Positions 25,293 to 34,800 of a stretch of DNA of 64,000 nt are shown one piece after another. Below the pieces are notes generated by a model, which was not told the origin of the DNA, made no database searches, and saw only the letters and a program-made list of their open reading frames with translations. Both the position numbers and the translations under genes were made by a program. The DNA lies in contig JAUNKF010000014.1 in NCBI GenBank assembly GCA_030532895.1, positions 17,250 to 81,249 of the forward strand. Reading direction: 5' to 3'. The DNA comes from Lautropia sp. (GTDB lineage Bacteria; Pseudomonadota; Gammaproteobacteria; Burkholderiales; Burkholderiaceae_E). Position 1 is the first letter of the stretch, and the number at the start of each line of letters is the position of its first letter.

Positions 25293-26951
25293 ATGACCCC
25301 ACAAACTACCCCCGCCACCCAAGCCCAGAACACCCAACAGGCAGCTGCCCAGCGCGTTGCTGCCCAACAGACAGCAGCCGAGCAGGCTGTCGCCGACAAA
25401 GCCGCAGCCGCCAAGGCCAACGCCCAGAAAGCCGTGGCCGACAAGGCTGAAGCCGAGGCCAAAGCCGCCGCAGACGCCAAAGCAGCCAACCAGGCCGCCA
25501 CCGAGCGAACAGCCGCGGTTGAAAGCAGCGCTGCGCCTGCCGAAAGCGCCACCACCAACACCATCACCCCGGTGGCAGACAGCAACAACGCCCAAACTGG
25601 CGCCACCGGCACGGCCACAACCATCGGCGCCACGGCAGTGGCAGCCGACGCAGGCAGCAGCACGGGCAGCCTCAGCCCCTGGCTGATCGGCGGTGGCGTA
25701 CTGGCCGCCGTGGGTATCGGCGTTGCAGCCGGCGGCAGCTCAGGAGGCAGCGCCAGCAACAACGCCTCGCCAACCCCCAACACCAGTGCCAGCGCCGACA
25801 AGGGCACCACTCAACCCGATACCACCGTCACGCCCGACAACGGCAGCAACCCGCCAGCACCGGGCACGGGTGGCACCACGCCGGGCAATACCGACAATAC
25901 GGGCGGCCAGCAACCAGCCCAACCCGACACCAAACCCGAACCGGCCGATCCCAACAAGGTCTACACCGCCGAAGGCCCGGCTGCCACGCCTATCGTGGCC
26001 CACAACGCCATCACCAACCTCAGCGAAGACACCCTGAAGCTGAGCCTCGTCAATGGCGCCAACGCCGTGCGGATCGAACGCATCCTGTCGGCCGAAGGCA
26101 AGGACGCCGACGGCCGTGTGCTGCGCTTCTTCAAAAACGGCGAGACCGACAGCGTCACCGCTTATGAAGTGATCGAAGTGAAAGACGGCATCACCTGGCA
26201 CGCCGCCGTGGATCGTGCAGCGGCCCTGGGCGGCAAGCTGCTCACGATCGAAAGCAGTGCCGAAGCCAAGTTCCTGGCCGACAACTTCTCCACCCGCCTG
26301 CCCGGCACGCCCTACGACGCCGACTCACTGGCCGCCAACGCCGCCTGGATCGGCCTGAGCCAGGCAGCCGACGCCAGCGCCCCCAACGCCGGTTGGAAAT
26401 GGCATGGTGGTGGCGACTTCAGCGCAGCCGACTGGCAGACCTTTGGCTTCAGCCTGAATGGCCAGAAATTGCCCACCGATGGCAACCTGACAGGCGGCGC
26501 CGGCACCGAGGCCAACAAGGCCAACTTCGGTGTGCTGACCCAAGCCTGGCAAGGTGAAACCACCGGTTTTGCCGACACGATGATCTCGGATTTTGGTGAC
26601 AAGGACACCAAACTGACCCACTTCGTCGTCGAGTACGAAAACTACCAGCATCCGCTGCAGTTCAACGGCAAGGGGCCAGTGGCCGAAGCCGAGGTCATCC
26701 ACGCAGAAGACCTGGGCAAACTGAGCTGGGCCTCGCTGCTCAACAGCGGCGGCACCCTCCAGATCGTGGGCGTCAAGGTGGACGAGAACGGCCAGGTCAT
26801 CAAGGAAGCCGACGGCAAGGAAACCGTCGACGGCACCCAGCAGACCATCACCATCACCGAAGCTGCAGCCACCCAGGCCACGGCTCAAGCCGCCGACCTG
26901 GGCCGCCTGATCTCGGTGACGCTGGACGATCAGGCGCTGTTGTTGTCCTGA
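25293..26951 (+). CDS. large surface-protein candidate with one lectin-like module
   Basis: A 552-aa protein without any cysteine. Residues 12-80 are Ala/Lys/Glu-rich and probably coiled coil. Residues 127-147 (SLSPWLIGGGVLAAVGIGVA) are a Gly/Ala hydrophobic segment, and 148-220 a Pro/Thr/Gly linker. Residues 230-525 hold one repeat of the family shared with the next three genes. Its first strands are interrupted by a C-type-lectin-like stretch at about 290-450 (GITWHAAVDRAAALGGKLLT, AAWIGLSQA, HFVVEY). The repeat then closes with LGKLSWASLLNSGG and TITITEAA. GAGG lies seven bases before the ATG. No classical signal peptide is present, so type I secretion is inferred. It faces its 1239-aa relative tail to tail. 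Confidence 0.8.
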   Translation: MTPQTTPATQAQNTQQAAAQRVAAQQTAAEQAVADKAAAAKANAQKAVADKAEAEAKAAADAKAANQAATERTAAVESSAAPAESATTNTITPVADSNNAQTGATGTATTIGATAVAADAGSSTGSLSPWLIGGGVLAAVGIGVAAGGSSGGSASNNASPTPNTSASADKGTTQPDTTVTPDNGSNPPAPGTGGTTPGNTDNTGGQQPAQPDTKPEPADPNKVYTAEGPAATPIVAHNAITNLSEDTLKLSLVNGANAVRIERILSAEGKDADGRVLRFFKNGETDSVTAYEVIEVKDGITWHAAVDRAAALGGKLLTIESSAEAKFLADNFSTRLPGTPYDADSLAANAAWIGLSQAADASAPNAGWKWHGGGDFSAADWQTFGFSLNGQKLPTDGNLTGGAGTEANKANFGVLTQAWQGETTGFADTMISDFGDKDTKLTHFVVEYENYQHPLQFNGKGPVAEAEVIHAEDLGKLSWASLLNSGGTLQIVGVKVDENGQVIKEADGKETVDGTQQTITITEAAATQATAQAADLGRLISVTLDDQALLLS

Positions 26952-27410
26952 TATCGTGCTGATCTGGCGGTAGGCGCCACCACCAGTACCGGTCTGCAGG
27001 CCGGGCCTTGATGGTGGTGCTCTGTCAGGTACAGGGATCGAAGGCAGCCTCCTGGCTGCCTATGCCCATGCCGTCCAACGCCAGATCATTCAAAGTAGCA
27101 AACGAAACGGGCTGAAAGTCGAAAGGCAGGAGACCACGCCGACGGCGCTCGTTCAGCACCCGCTCATCCTGGGCGTTGGCAATATCCCTTCTTGGCCCGG
27201 TACGTATCCAGAGCGCCCCCCATTCGGCCTGTGACGCCAAACAGGGGCCAAGATCGGGGTGTTGACGCCCCCTCCCCCCCAAAAAAAAAACCGCACCCCG
27301 AAGGATGCGGTCTGATGACTGCTTGACACGGCCCGGCCAACCCGGAGGCCAGCCGAAACCGTGTTGACATGCCAGGTCATACATCCCCTGGCATGGCTGC
27401 CAGTGCCTGA
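26952..27410. other. intergenic region between convergent repeat-protein genes
   Basis: No gene is supported. It holds the strong minus-strand terminator at 27281-27311. A looser inverted repeat (CACCACCA / TGGTGGTG) lies just after the stop of the plus-strand gene, at about 26977-27020. Confidence 0.5.
27281..27311 (-). terminator. intrinsic terminator with UUCG tetraloop
   Basis: On the minus strand the 9-bp stem ACCGCATCC / GGGTGCGGT encloses a TTCG loop and is followed by ten T residues. It lies 100 bases beyond the stop of the 1239-aa repeat-protein gene and should terminate it. Confidence 0.88.
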
Positions 27411-30400
27411 TCAGCCACCCATGCCCGTACCGGCGGGGTTCTGCTCGTCCACCAGGTTGCTCACCACGGCAGGTGCGCTCGCCACTGCGGCGGCTTCGGT
27501 GATGGTGATCGTCTTCTCCACCGCACCCTCGGCATTGGTATCGCCGACTTTGCTGGTGACTTCGATGAACTTCACTTCACCACCGTTGTTGAACATCGAA
27601 TCCCAGGACAGCTTCTCAATCTCGCCGCCTTCGATCACGTCGCTCACGGCAACCGCCGACTTTTGACCACTCTGGCCTTCCAGCATCAAACCAGGCTTCT
27701 GGCCGTTGTAGTTGGCAAACTCGACGACATAGGCGCTCATCTTGCCGGTGGCAGCCTCGGCATCCGCAAAGCTGAAGGTGGAAGCTTCCGTACCGGTCGA
27801 GAAGATGCCTTCCTTGTCGGCCGCATCGGCTGCACCATCGGCACTCGGATTCAGGAACCATGCGCCCTTGGTGATATCCTCGCCGGCATCGCCGAGGTTC
27901 AGCTTGCCCATCAGCTCGGCAGAACCCTTGATCCAGTCCAGCTCGGCCTGATTGGTGATTTCCAGCAACGTGCCACCCATCTTGATGGCTTCTGCCTTGG
28001 CAGCCTCCAGCGTGATGCCATCGGCCACCTTCACCACCTGATAGGCCGTCTTCACAGCGCTGTCACCATCGCCCTCGGTACGAACGATACGATCAGCGGC
28101 CATTTCATCTGCCGTGGCCGTGATACCCACGATCTTGACGAAGCCTGGCTCAGCCTTGCCTTCAACGCTGAAGTCGAACACCTCTTTGCCCAGCGGCGTG
28201 TCAGCATTTTTGGCGACTTCCTTCACCTCAGCCTCCGGCACATAGGGGGCCTCATTGATCGTGACGGTCTGCGCAGCCGGCGGGTTCGTAAAGGCGTCAC
28301 CATTCTCTTTGACAGCCGTGAACTTGAACGAACCACCTTCAGCCATGCTGGCATCCCACACCAACTTATTCAGCTGACTCAGATCGACAACCGTGTCTGC
28401 CACCACATCCTTGCCGTTGTACTTCAACGTGCCGGCATCAGCTGCATCGGTGCCGTTCTTCTTGACCTCGCTGATCTTGACATGGGTTGCTTTATTGGCG
28501 GCGTCGGTTCCCTCGAAGCGCGATTGCATCGACTCGAAGTTGTGGTCAGCCGCGTTATGAGCGACATCGGCCGTGTGCGTGCCTGCCGCATCGTAAGTCG
28601 GCACGTTCTCGGCAGGCGCAGGTGTTTCTGCTGCAGCCTCCTTCACCGGTACGTACTGACGCACAGCACCAGGCACTTCAGTGCCCTGCTCATCGCTGGC
28701 AGCCACATACTTGAAGCCACCACCACTGTTCTCGGTCGAATCCCAAGCCAGATTATGGAAGTCGTCTGCGCTGATCGTAGCCCCTGGATGAATGCGCTGC
28801 TCATTCAAACGCAACGGCGAGTCGTACTCTTCGTACTCGATCACGAAGGCCGACAGCTTCTTCGGCTCGGCAGTCGGTTGCTGGCCAGCATCTTCTTGCC
28901 CGTTGGCTGACGGCACGTTGGCACTCGCATCCTGGGTCTGCTGATCCTCGGCAGCCGGAACAGCCGGTTTCTGCTCTCCTTCGTCAGTTTGGACCTTGCC
29001 AGCCTCATCCTTGGCGCCCTGATCCTGACCAGCCGCGGTCGCATCAGCGTTGGCAGACGGATCGGCAGCGAGCGTACCTTGCGTCTCCTGCGTCGTTTGC
29101 GCAGGCGTATCACCTTGGGACGGTGAATCAGTCTTCTGGCCTGTTGCCTGATTTTCCTTCGCTGGTTCGGCCTCCGACTGCTCAGCAGAATCCATACCGC
29201 TGCTCTGGGCGGGCTGAGTGCCCGTGGCGGTCGAGGAGTCGTCCGAGCCACTGTCAGCATCAGCCTTCGTGTCTTTAACTTCGTCTTCGCTAACGGCCAT
29301 CGGTTCACTGTCAGCCTTCGTGGCCACGACAGCCTTGCCCTGAGCCTTTTGACGGGCATCCTCGAAGTGGTAGGTGGAAGCATCCACACCGAGCTGTGGT
29401 GCCAGCCAATCGGCCTCTGCATCGTCATTGATCACCAGCAGCTTGCCACCCAGCTTCTCGGCCATAGCCTTGGCTTCTTCCAGGGTGATCGGTTTCCCGG
29501 TCTTCACCAGCTCATAGGCCGACGGCTTCTTGCCTTCCACATTCTCATGCCAATTGACGACACGCTTGCCACCTTCGGTTTCGGCACTGTGGACGTCCAG
29601 GATCTTGATGAATTGGGCCTTGGCATCATTCGGCAGGCCATGGCCCAGCACTCCCTTATTGATGTCCGTCAAGGTGTCATGCTTAACGGTCAGCTCATCA
29701 TGCTCGTGCAGCTGCGGACTGGCAGGATTACCATCCCCGCTACCACCTGCGCCACCGCCCGAACCTTGGTCATCGCTACCAGACGTGCCGTCCCCCTGGC
29801 TCGGCTGCTGGCTGCTAACAGGAGGCTTGATCGTCTCCGACTCCGTCAACGCAATGTCGCGACCAATAGGATTGTCATCCGTTCCCTTGATCACTTCTGC
29901 CGTAGCCGGATCATTCGTCGTGACGGCAACGATGGAGATCAGCCCGTTGCTGTTCATGTCGGCATTCCAGCTGAGCTTGCCCAGATCATCACGGGCAATG
30001 ATCTGCCCCTCTTCGACCGGCACGCCATTGAGCAGCAGCGGGTGCTTGTAATTGCTGTATTCAATGATGAAGGCGGGCTGTTTGGCATCAGCGGCCGCGT
30101 TGTCATAGCTCAGCGCCTGTGCATTGACCTCACCCGTCAGCTTGGCCACATTGGCACCATCGGCCTTCTGGGCATTACCGGCAATCCAGGCCGTGTGCTC
30201 ACCCAGCTGCTGCTTGAAAGCATTCTGCAACCACTTGGCCTCCCCCTCATCATCGACCATCAGCAGCTTGCCGCCGAGTTTTTCGGCCATGGCTTTGGCC
30301 TGTTCAAACGACACAGGCTGATCGGGCGTGATCACCTCATAGGCGGTCTTGACCTTGTTCTGATCAACCACCAGGTCTGCATCCACAGCATCCTTGACGG

Positions 30401-31130
30401 TCAGGTTGATGCCCGAAGCCTCGTTCACAGTTTTGGGTTCGCCAGTATCCAGACCGTAGCGCACCAGGCGGGTGCGACCCGCGTCATTATCTTCACGCGC
30501 TTCGATGCTGACGATCTTCACATACTCGACAGGCGAACCGTCAGCCTTGGTCAGCTCGAAGCTGCCGGCTTTCAACTTGGTTTCGCCTGTCGTGGCCACC
30601 AACGGTTTATCGATTGGGCCGCCCGCTTCGGCAGGCCCGGTCACGGCATTGCCACCCTGACCTTTATCATCCTTCGGCGGCTCAACCTTCTCACCTTCGG
30701 CCTTCTCATCATCTTTGCCGAGGTTCTGCTTGTTCTCGTCAACCGGCGGCTTTTGTTGCAGGTTGTCGTTGTTCGAGCTGCTCGACGAAGCACCACCACC
30801 AGCCAGTGCAGCAATGGCGACCACACCGGCCACGGCGCCGGCACCGATGGCCAGCGGGCTGACGGTGGCAGCGCCTTCGGCTGCTGCACCACCTTCCATG
30901 GCACCGATGCCGTTGGCAGCGGCAGTATCCATGTTTTCGGCCATGGCCACGTCCACCGGTGCATCGGTTTGGGCTTCTGCGAGGACGATGTCCTGCTCAA
31001 TGTCGGCTTTGGCCAGCTTGTCGAGATCGGCTTTCTTGGCCGACAGCTTGGCCGCCTTGCCCTCGACCGGGCGTCCAGCCACCACCGGGGCGTTCTGGAG
31101 GTTGAGGGCGTGATGTTTTTGAGTGCTCAT
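27411..31130 (-). CDS. large surface-protein candidate with three lectin-like modules
   Basis: A 1239-aa, acidic, cysteine-free protein. Residues 25-90 are a charged N-terminal region. Residues 90-112 are hydrophobic (VSPLAIGAGAVAGVVAIAAL), followed by a Ser/Asn- then Lys/Glu/Asp-rich linker to about 175. Four repeats follow: A (178-435), B (475-835), C (850-965, plain) and D (970-1215). A, B and D each contain a C-type-lectin-like insert opening with TAYEV/SAYEL/TAYQV and a GGKLL or GGTLL helix and closing with FIIEY, FVIEY or YVVEF. The insert of B is itself split by about 160 acidic, Gln/Ser/Thr-rich residues. The upstream TTG at 31136 is in frame, but the ATG at 31130 with GAGAG before it is preferred. 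Surface exposure is inferred from architecture only. Confidence 0.8.
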   Translation of the reverse strand: MSTQKHHALNLQNAPVVAGRPVEGKAAKLSAKKADLDKLAKADIEQDIVLAEAQTDAPVDVAMAENMDTAAANGIGAMEGGAAAEGAATVSPLAIGAGAVAGVVAIAALAGGGASSSSSNNDNLQQKPPVDENKQNLGKDDEKAEGEKVEPPKDDKGQGGNAVTGPAEAGGPIDKPLVATTGETKLKAGSFELTKADGSPVEYVKIVSIEAREDNDAGRTRLVRYGLDTGEPKTVNEASGINLTVKDAVDADLVVDQNKVKTAYEVITPDQPVSFEQAKAMAEKLGGKLLMVDDEGEAKWLQNAFKQQLGEHTAWIAGNAQKADGANVAKLTGEVNAQALSYDNAAADAKQPAFIIEYSNYKHPLLLNGVPVEEGQIIARDDLGKLSWNADMNSNGLISIVAVTTNDPATAEVIKGTDDNPIGRDIALTESETIKPPVSSQQPSQGDGTSGSDDQGSGGGAGGSGDGNPASPQLHEHDELTVKHDTLTDINKGVLGHGLPNDAKAQFIKILDVHSAETEGGKRVVNWHENVEGKKPSAYELVKTGKPITLEEAKAMAEKLGGKLLVINDDAEADWLAPQLGVDASTYHFEDARQKAQGKAVVATKADSEPMAVSEDEVKDTKADADSGSDDSSTATGTQPAQSSGMDSAEQSEAEPAKENQATGQKTDSPSQGDTPAQTTQETQGTLAADPSANADATAAGQDQGAKDEAGKVQTDEGEQKPAVPAAEDQQTQDASANVPSANGQEDAGQQPTAEPKKLSAFVIEYEEYDSPLRLNEQRIHPGATISADDFHNLAWDSTENSGGGFKYVAASDEQGTEVPGAVRQYVPVKEAAAETPAPAENVPTYDAAGTHTADVAHNAADHNFESMQSRFEGTDAANKATHVKISEVKKNGTDAADAGTLKYNGKDVVADTVVDLSQLNKLVWDASMAEGGSFKFTAVKENGDAFTNPPAAQTVTINEAPYVPEAEVKEVAKNADTPLGKEVFDFSVEGKAEPGFVKIVGITATADEMAADRIVRTEGDGDSAVKTAYQVVKVADGITLEAAKAEAIKMGGTLLEITNQAELDWIKGSAELMGKLNLGDAGEDITKGAWFLNPSADGAADAADKEGIFSTGTEASTFSFADAEAATGKMSAYVVEFANYNGQKPGLMLEGQSGQKSAVAVSDVIEGGEIEKLSWDSMFNNGGEVKFIEVTSKVGDTNAEGAVEKTITITEAAAVASAPAVVSNLVDEQNPAGTGMGG

Positions 31131-31886
31131 ACACAAGGTCTCTCAAGATAAAAATGCGCCGGAACGCCTTGCGGGCGCGTGAACCGACAGGGATCGCGCT
31201 GTGTCTAGGCCCGAAAGCTCAAAAGGTGTGTGCGGAGCTTGAGCAGGACGCGCTTGCGTCGATAGTGACAGCCTTGTTTTCAAGGTGTGATATGCAGGTA
31301 ATGGACGGCCACTGTGAGCCGTTGGACGCTAGCTAAACTTGTGGTTTGCCTAACGACCTTCCATTGTTCAAGAAGGCATCCAGCAGGGGCGCCAGGAAGG
31401 ACGTCAAGAACGTCTTGGGCTGGGGTCGACGGCAAGTTCTGGCTCACCTTCTCCAAAAGCGCTTTGGGGATCTGGATGCCGGCACCGTTGAGCGCTTGCA
31501 GGGCGCGGCAACCCCAGAGCTGGATCAATGGGCTGAACGTATCCTCGACGCTGACTGTCTGGAAGACGTGTTCCGGGTGCATTGACCATGCCCTATCCAT
31601 CTCCTTGATCAAGACCGTCACCACACAAGGCTGTGCCGTGACGGTCAACCGTCGACTTGGCCAACGTCGACAGTGCTTATCGCCCTCGCATCCTGTCATG
31701 CACGCTGTCGGCGTTGAGCCAAGCCCCTTTTTTGGCCATGCCATTGGCCATACCAAGGCTTCAGCCCCTCGCTGCATGTGCCTGCCCCCTTCAGCGGATG
31801 AACCCAACCATACGTAAGATCACTGTGTCTTGAGGTGACACAGTCATCGACAATGCCATCCAAGTCCGGCATGTCGATGCGATTCC
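31131..31886. other. intergenic region between divergent repeat-protein genes
   Basis: About 750 bases. The only coding remnant is the Rpn/DUF4351 fragment at 31346-31585. The rest must hold promoters for two divergent large genes, but I see no clear boxes. Confidence 0.5.
31346..31585 (+). pseudogene. frameshifted remnant of an Rpn-family (DUF4351) gene
   Basis: The frame ending at 31585 reads VLAHLLQKRFGDLDAGTVER and ends ILDADCLEDVFRVH. This closely parallels the end of the ORF at 59730 (VLDAKSLEEVFQVH). The preceding bases encode the typical EGIQQGRQEGRQE spacer only in another frame, so there is a frameshift at about 31400-31425. The N-terminal PD-(D/E)XK nuclease domain of full Rpn (recombination-promoting nuclease) proteins is missing. 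It is a decayed mobile-gene relic lying between two repeat-protein genes. Confidence 0.65.
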
Positions 31887-34800
31887 ATGTCTTCCGCGAA
31901 GCTTCCCCTTTCTGTTGCTATTCAGGCTGTTTCCGGCCCGGCTAGACCGGAGGCGGACAGTATGCGCTCGCCTCCATCGTCCTCATTCTCTACCAGAACG
32001 ATGACCGGGGACGGTGTTGTCGTGGCGCCCGTAGCAGCGCAAGGCCCCCGTACGCCCCCAATGGCTCAGACCACACACACGGCACAACCAAACACGGCTG
32101 ACATCGCGATGATGGATGCCGCAAACAAAACACCGAAGACACTGGCCGATCTGCTCGACACGCCATTTGATACGCCTATTGATTATCAGGCAGGCATCAT
32201 TTTTGAGAGCGATTCGCTCAAAAATCTGGCTGACATCGAGCCGGCTCATTCGACCGACCATGCAGCGACACCAGATGACACGCTGGCGCAGCCTGCCATG
32301 GATCCGATGGTGGCTGACACCGCCGCCGGACAAGCTGCCCATCCTGCCGCTCAAGATGCAAGCCATGGTGCGCAGGCCGGGGGTACCTACCCATTCCCCG
32401 CCGGCGTACTGAATTCGTCTACATTGCCCCCCAGTACCTCCTCCTTGGCAGCCCTCGCCTCTCCGGCGCTGGCCGTATGGCTGGGTGCCGTGGGCGGCAG
32501 CACGGTGGGCGGGCACCCGATCATTCATCGCCCCACGCCGGACACCCGAACACCGACGAGCAGCGATGAGACAGGCGCAGACAAGCACGACGGCCACACG
32601 TCGCCCTCGCCCGCCCCTTCGCCGCCGGGCAATGCCGATGCCGGCGCACTCCCTGTCCCCACGCCGGCGCCTTCTCCCGAGGCAGGGAACACGCCTGTGC
32701 CACCTCCGTCTTCCAACCCCGGTGGCAACACCGTCGGGCCAGCACCATCGCCTGGGCCAGCCGGCAACACACCGGGGACCGACGGTATACCTCCGCCAGC
32801 CCCCGATGCAGGCGACACACCCGCGCCTTCGCCGAACCCCGCGCCGACCCCTGCACCACAACCCGCACCTGCACCCACGCCGGGACAGACGCCCTCACCT
32901 GGCCCCGGCACGGATGGGGGCAACGCCACCCCTCAGCCGGAACCACCAGCCGTCGAGCCGCCACCGCCGCCGGCACCGGACTATCCCGCCGTGCAACCGC
33001 CGGCCCCGGCTGCGCATGACAAACCGACGCGCCTGCCCAAAACCTGGTTTACCGGCAACGCGGATGACAACGAGCCGGCCTATATCCGCATCACCTCAGT
33101 GGCCCCCAAAAATGGGGCCAGCGGACAGCCTGCGCTGGTGCTGAACCAGGGCACACCTGAGGAGCGGGTACTGAAAGCGGGGGATGAGATTGCCCAAACC
33201 GATTTCGACAAACTGAGCTGGGACAATGCCCACAATGACGGTGGACGTTTCAGCTTCGTGCCACTGGATGAGCACAAACGCCCCTTTGAAGGTTTGGGCG
33301 AACAGCAGGTGGAGATCGTCGAGCATCCAGCCCCACCGGTTTATGCCGACCAAGCCCCCACGCTTTTCGTGGCACACGACGGGGTGCTCAACATCGACCC
33401 ATTACGGCTGACCGGCACGGACATCAGCCGCAAGCCTGATTTTGTGCGCATCACCGCCATCGATGAGAACGCTGCCAACGGCGGCACAGGCGCACTGATT
33501 CAGGCCATCCAGTTTGACATGGGCGCGGATGGCACACCCGACACGGCCAACCCCCGTCACGAAGCGCGCACACTGGCCGTGGGCGATATCGTGCCTTTTG
33601 CCGCCTTCCGGCACCTGAGCTGGCATGCCGATACCAACGACGGCGGCAGCTTCCGCTTCGTGCCGACACTGGCCGATGGCACGGCGTTGCAAGGCAGCAG
33701 CGAACAGCAGATCGTCATCAGTGAAGACCCGCTGCCCCCCGTCTACACGCCGTTGACCGAGCCACTGGTGGTGGCTCACGACGGCAGCCTGCCGATTGGT
33801 GCGCTACGGTTGATCGGTGATGACGTGGGACGGCGCCCCGATCACATCCGCATCACCGCCCTGCAGGAAAACGGCAACGCCAGTGGCCCAGCCTCGGCGC
33901 TGACCTTGCCAGGACGAATCGACGACAGCGGCAACCTGCTCGATCAAACCCCGATCACACTGAACGTGGGTGATGTACTGCCTTTTGCCGCCTTTAGGCA
34001 CCTGCATTGGCAGGCCGACGGCAATGAGGGCGGTCAATTCAGCTTTGTGCCCAGTTCGGCCAACGGGCGACCGATCATCGGTGCCACCGAGCAGACGATT
34101 CAGATCCGCGAATCGAGCGCCCCCCCCGACTACAGCCAACCAGGCCGACTGGACGTGGCGGCCGATGGCATCGGCACGCTGCCGAGCAACCTGCTCACGG
34201 GTACCAGTACGGCCCGTGCGCCGGGCAAGATCCTGATTCAGGCCATCGACTTGAATGAGCCGCCCGCGGGGCAGGCACCTTTAGACCCGGACGTGTACCG
34301 CCGCAGCCTTTTCCTGTTGCAGGAGGATGGCTCACGTCGTGATCTGAGCGTCGGTGACACGGTGGACGCGGCCGATTTTGGGCGCCTGCGCTGGGATGCC
34401 GGCATCAACCACGGCGGCAGCATCCGAATCGAAGCACGTGAAGCGGAGGGTCAGCCCATTCTGGGCGCCGTGCCCCGGACCATCGAAGTGATCGAGCACC
34501 CGGCACCGCCGCAGTACGAACAGGCCCAACTGCTGCAACTGGTGCCTCACGATGCCGATACTGCCACCGACACGAAGATGGCGCTGGGCAAGCGCTTCTT
34601 TGCGAACAGCGGCGGAGAGACCCCCTCCCATGTCCGCATCGATGCCGTCATCCCGACGATGCCGCAACATGGCAGCGTCGCACTTACCCTGAATGGTCAG
34701 CCCGTGCAAACCCCTGTGGTGCTGTCCCGTGCCGATGCGGCCGAGCTACGTTGGAATGCAAGCGGCAATCACGGTGGCACCATCCTGTTCACGCCGGTGC

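Noticed and set aside
27271-27290. C8 and A10 runs as possible phase-variable tracts
   Set aside because: They lie outside any coding frame. The A10 is the T-run of the minus-strand terminator.
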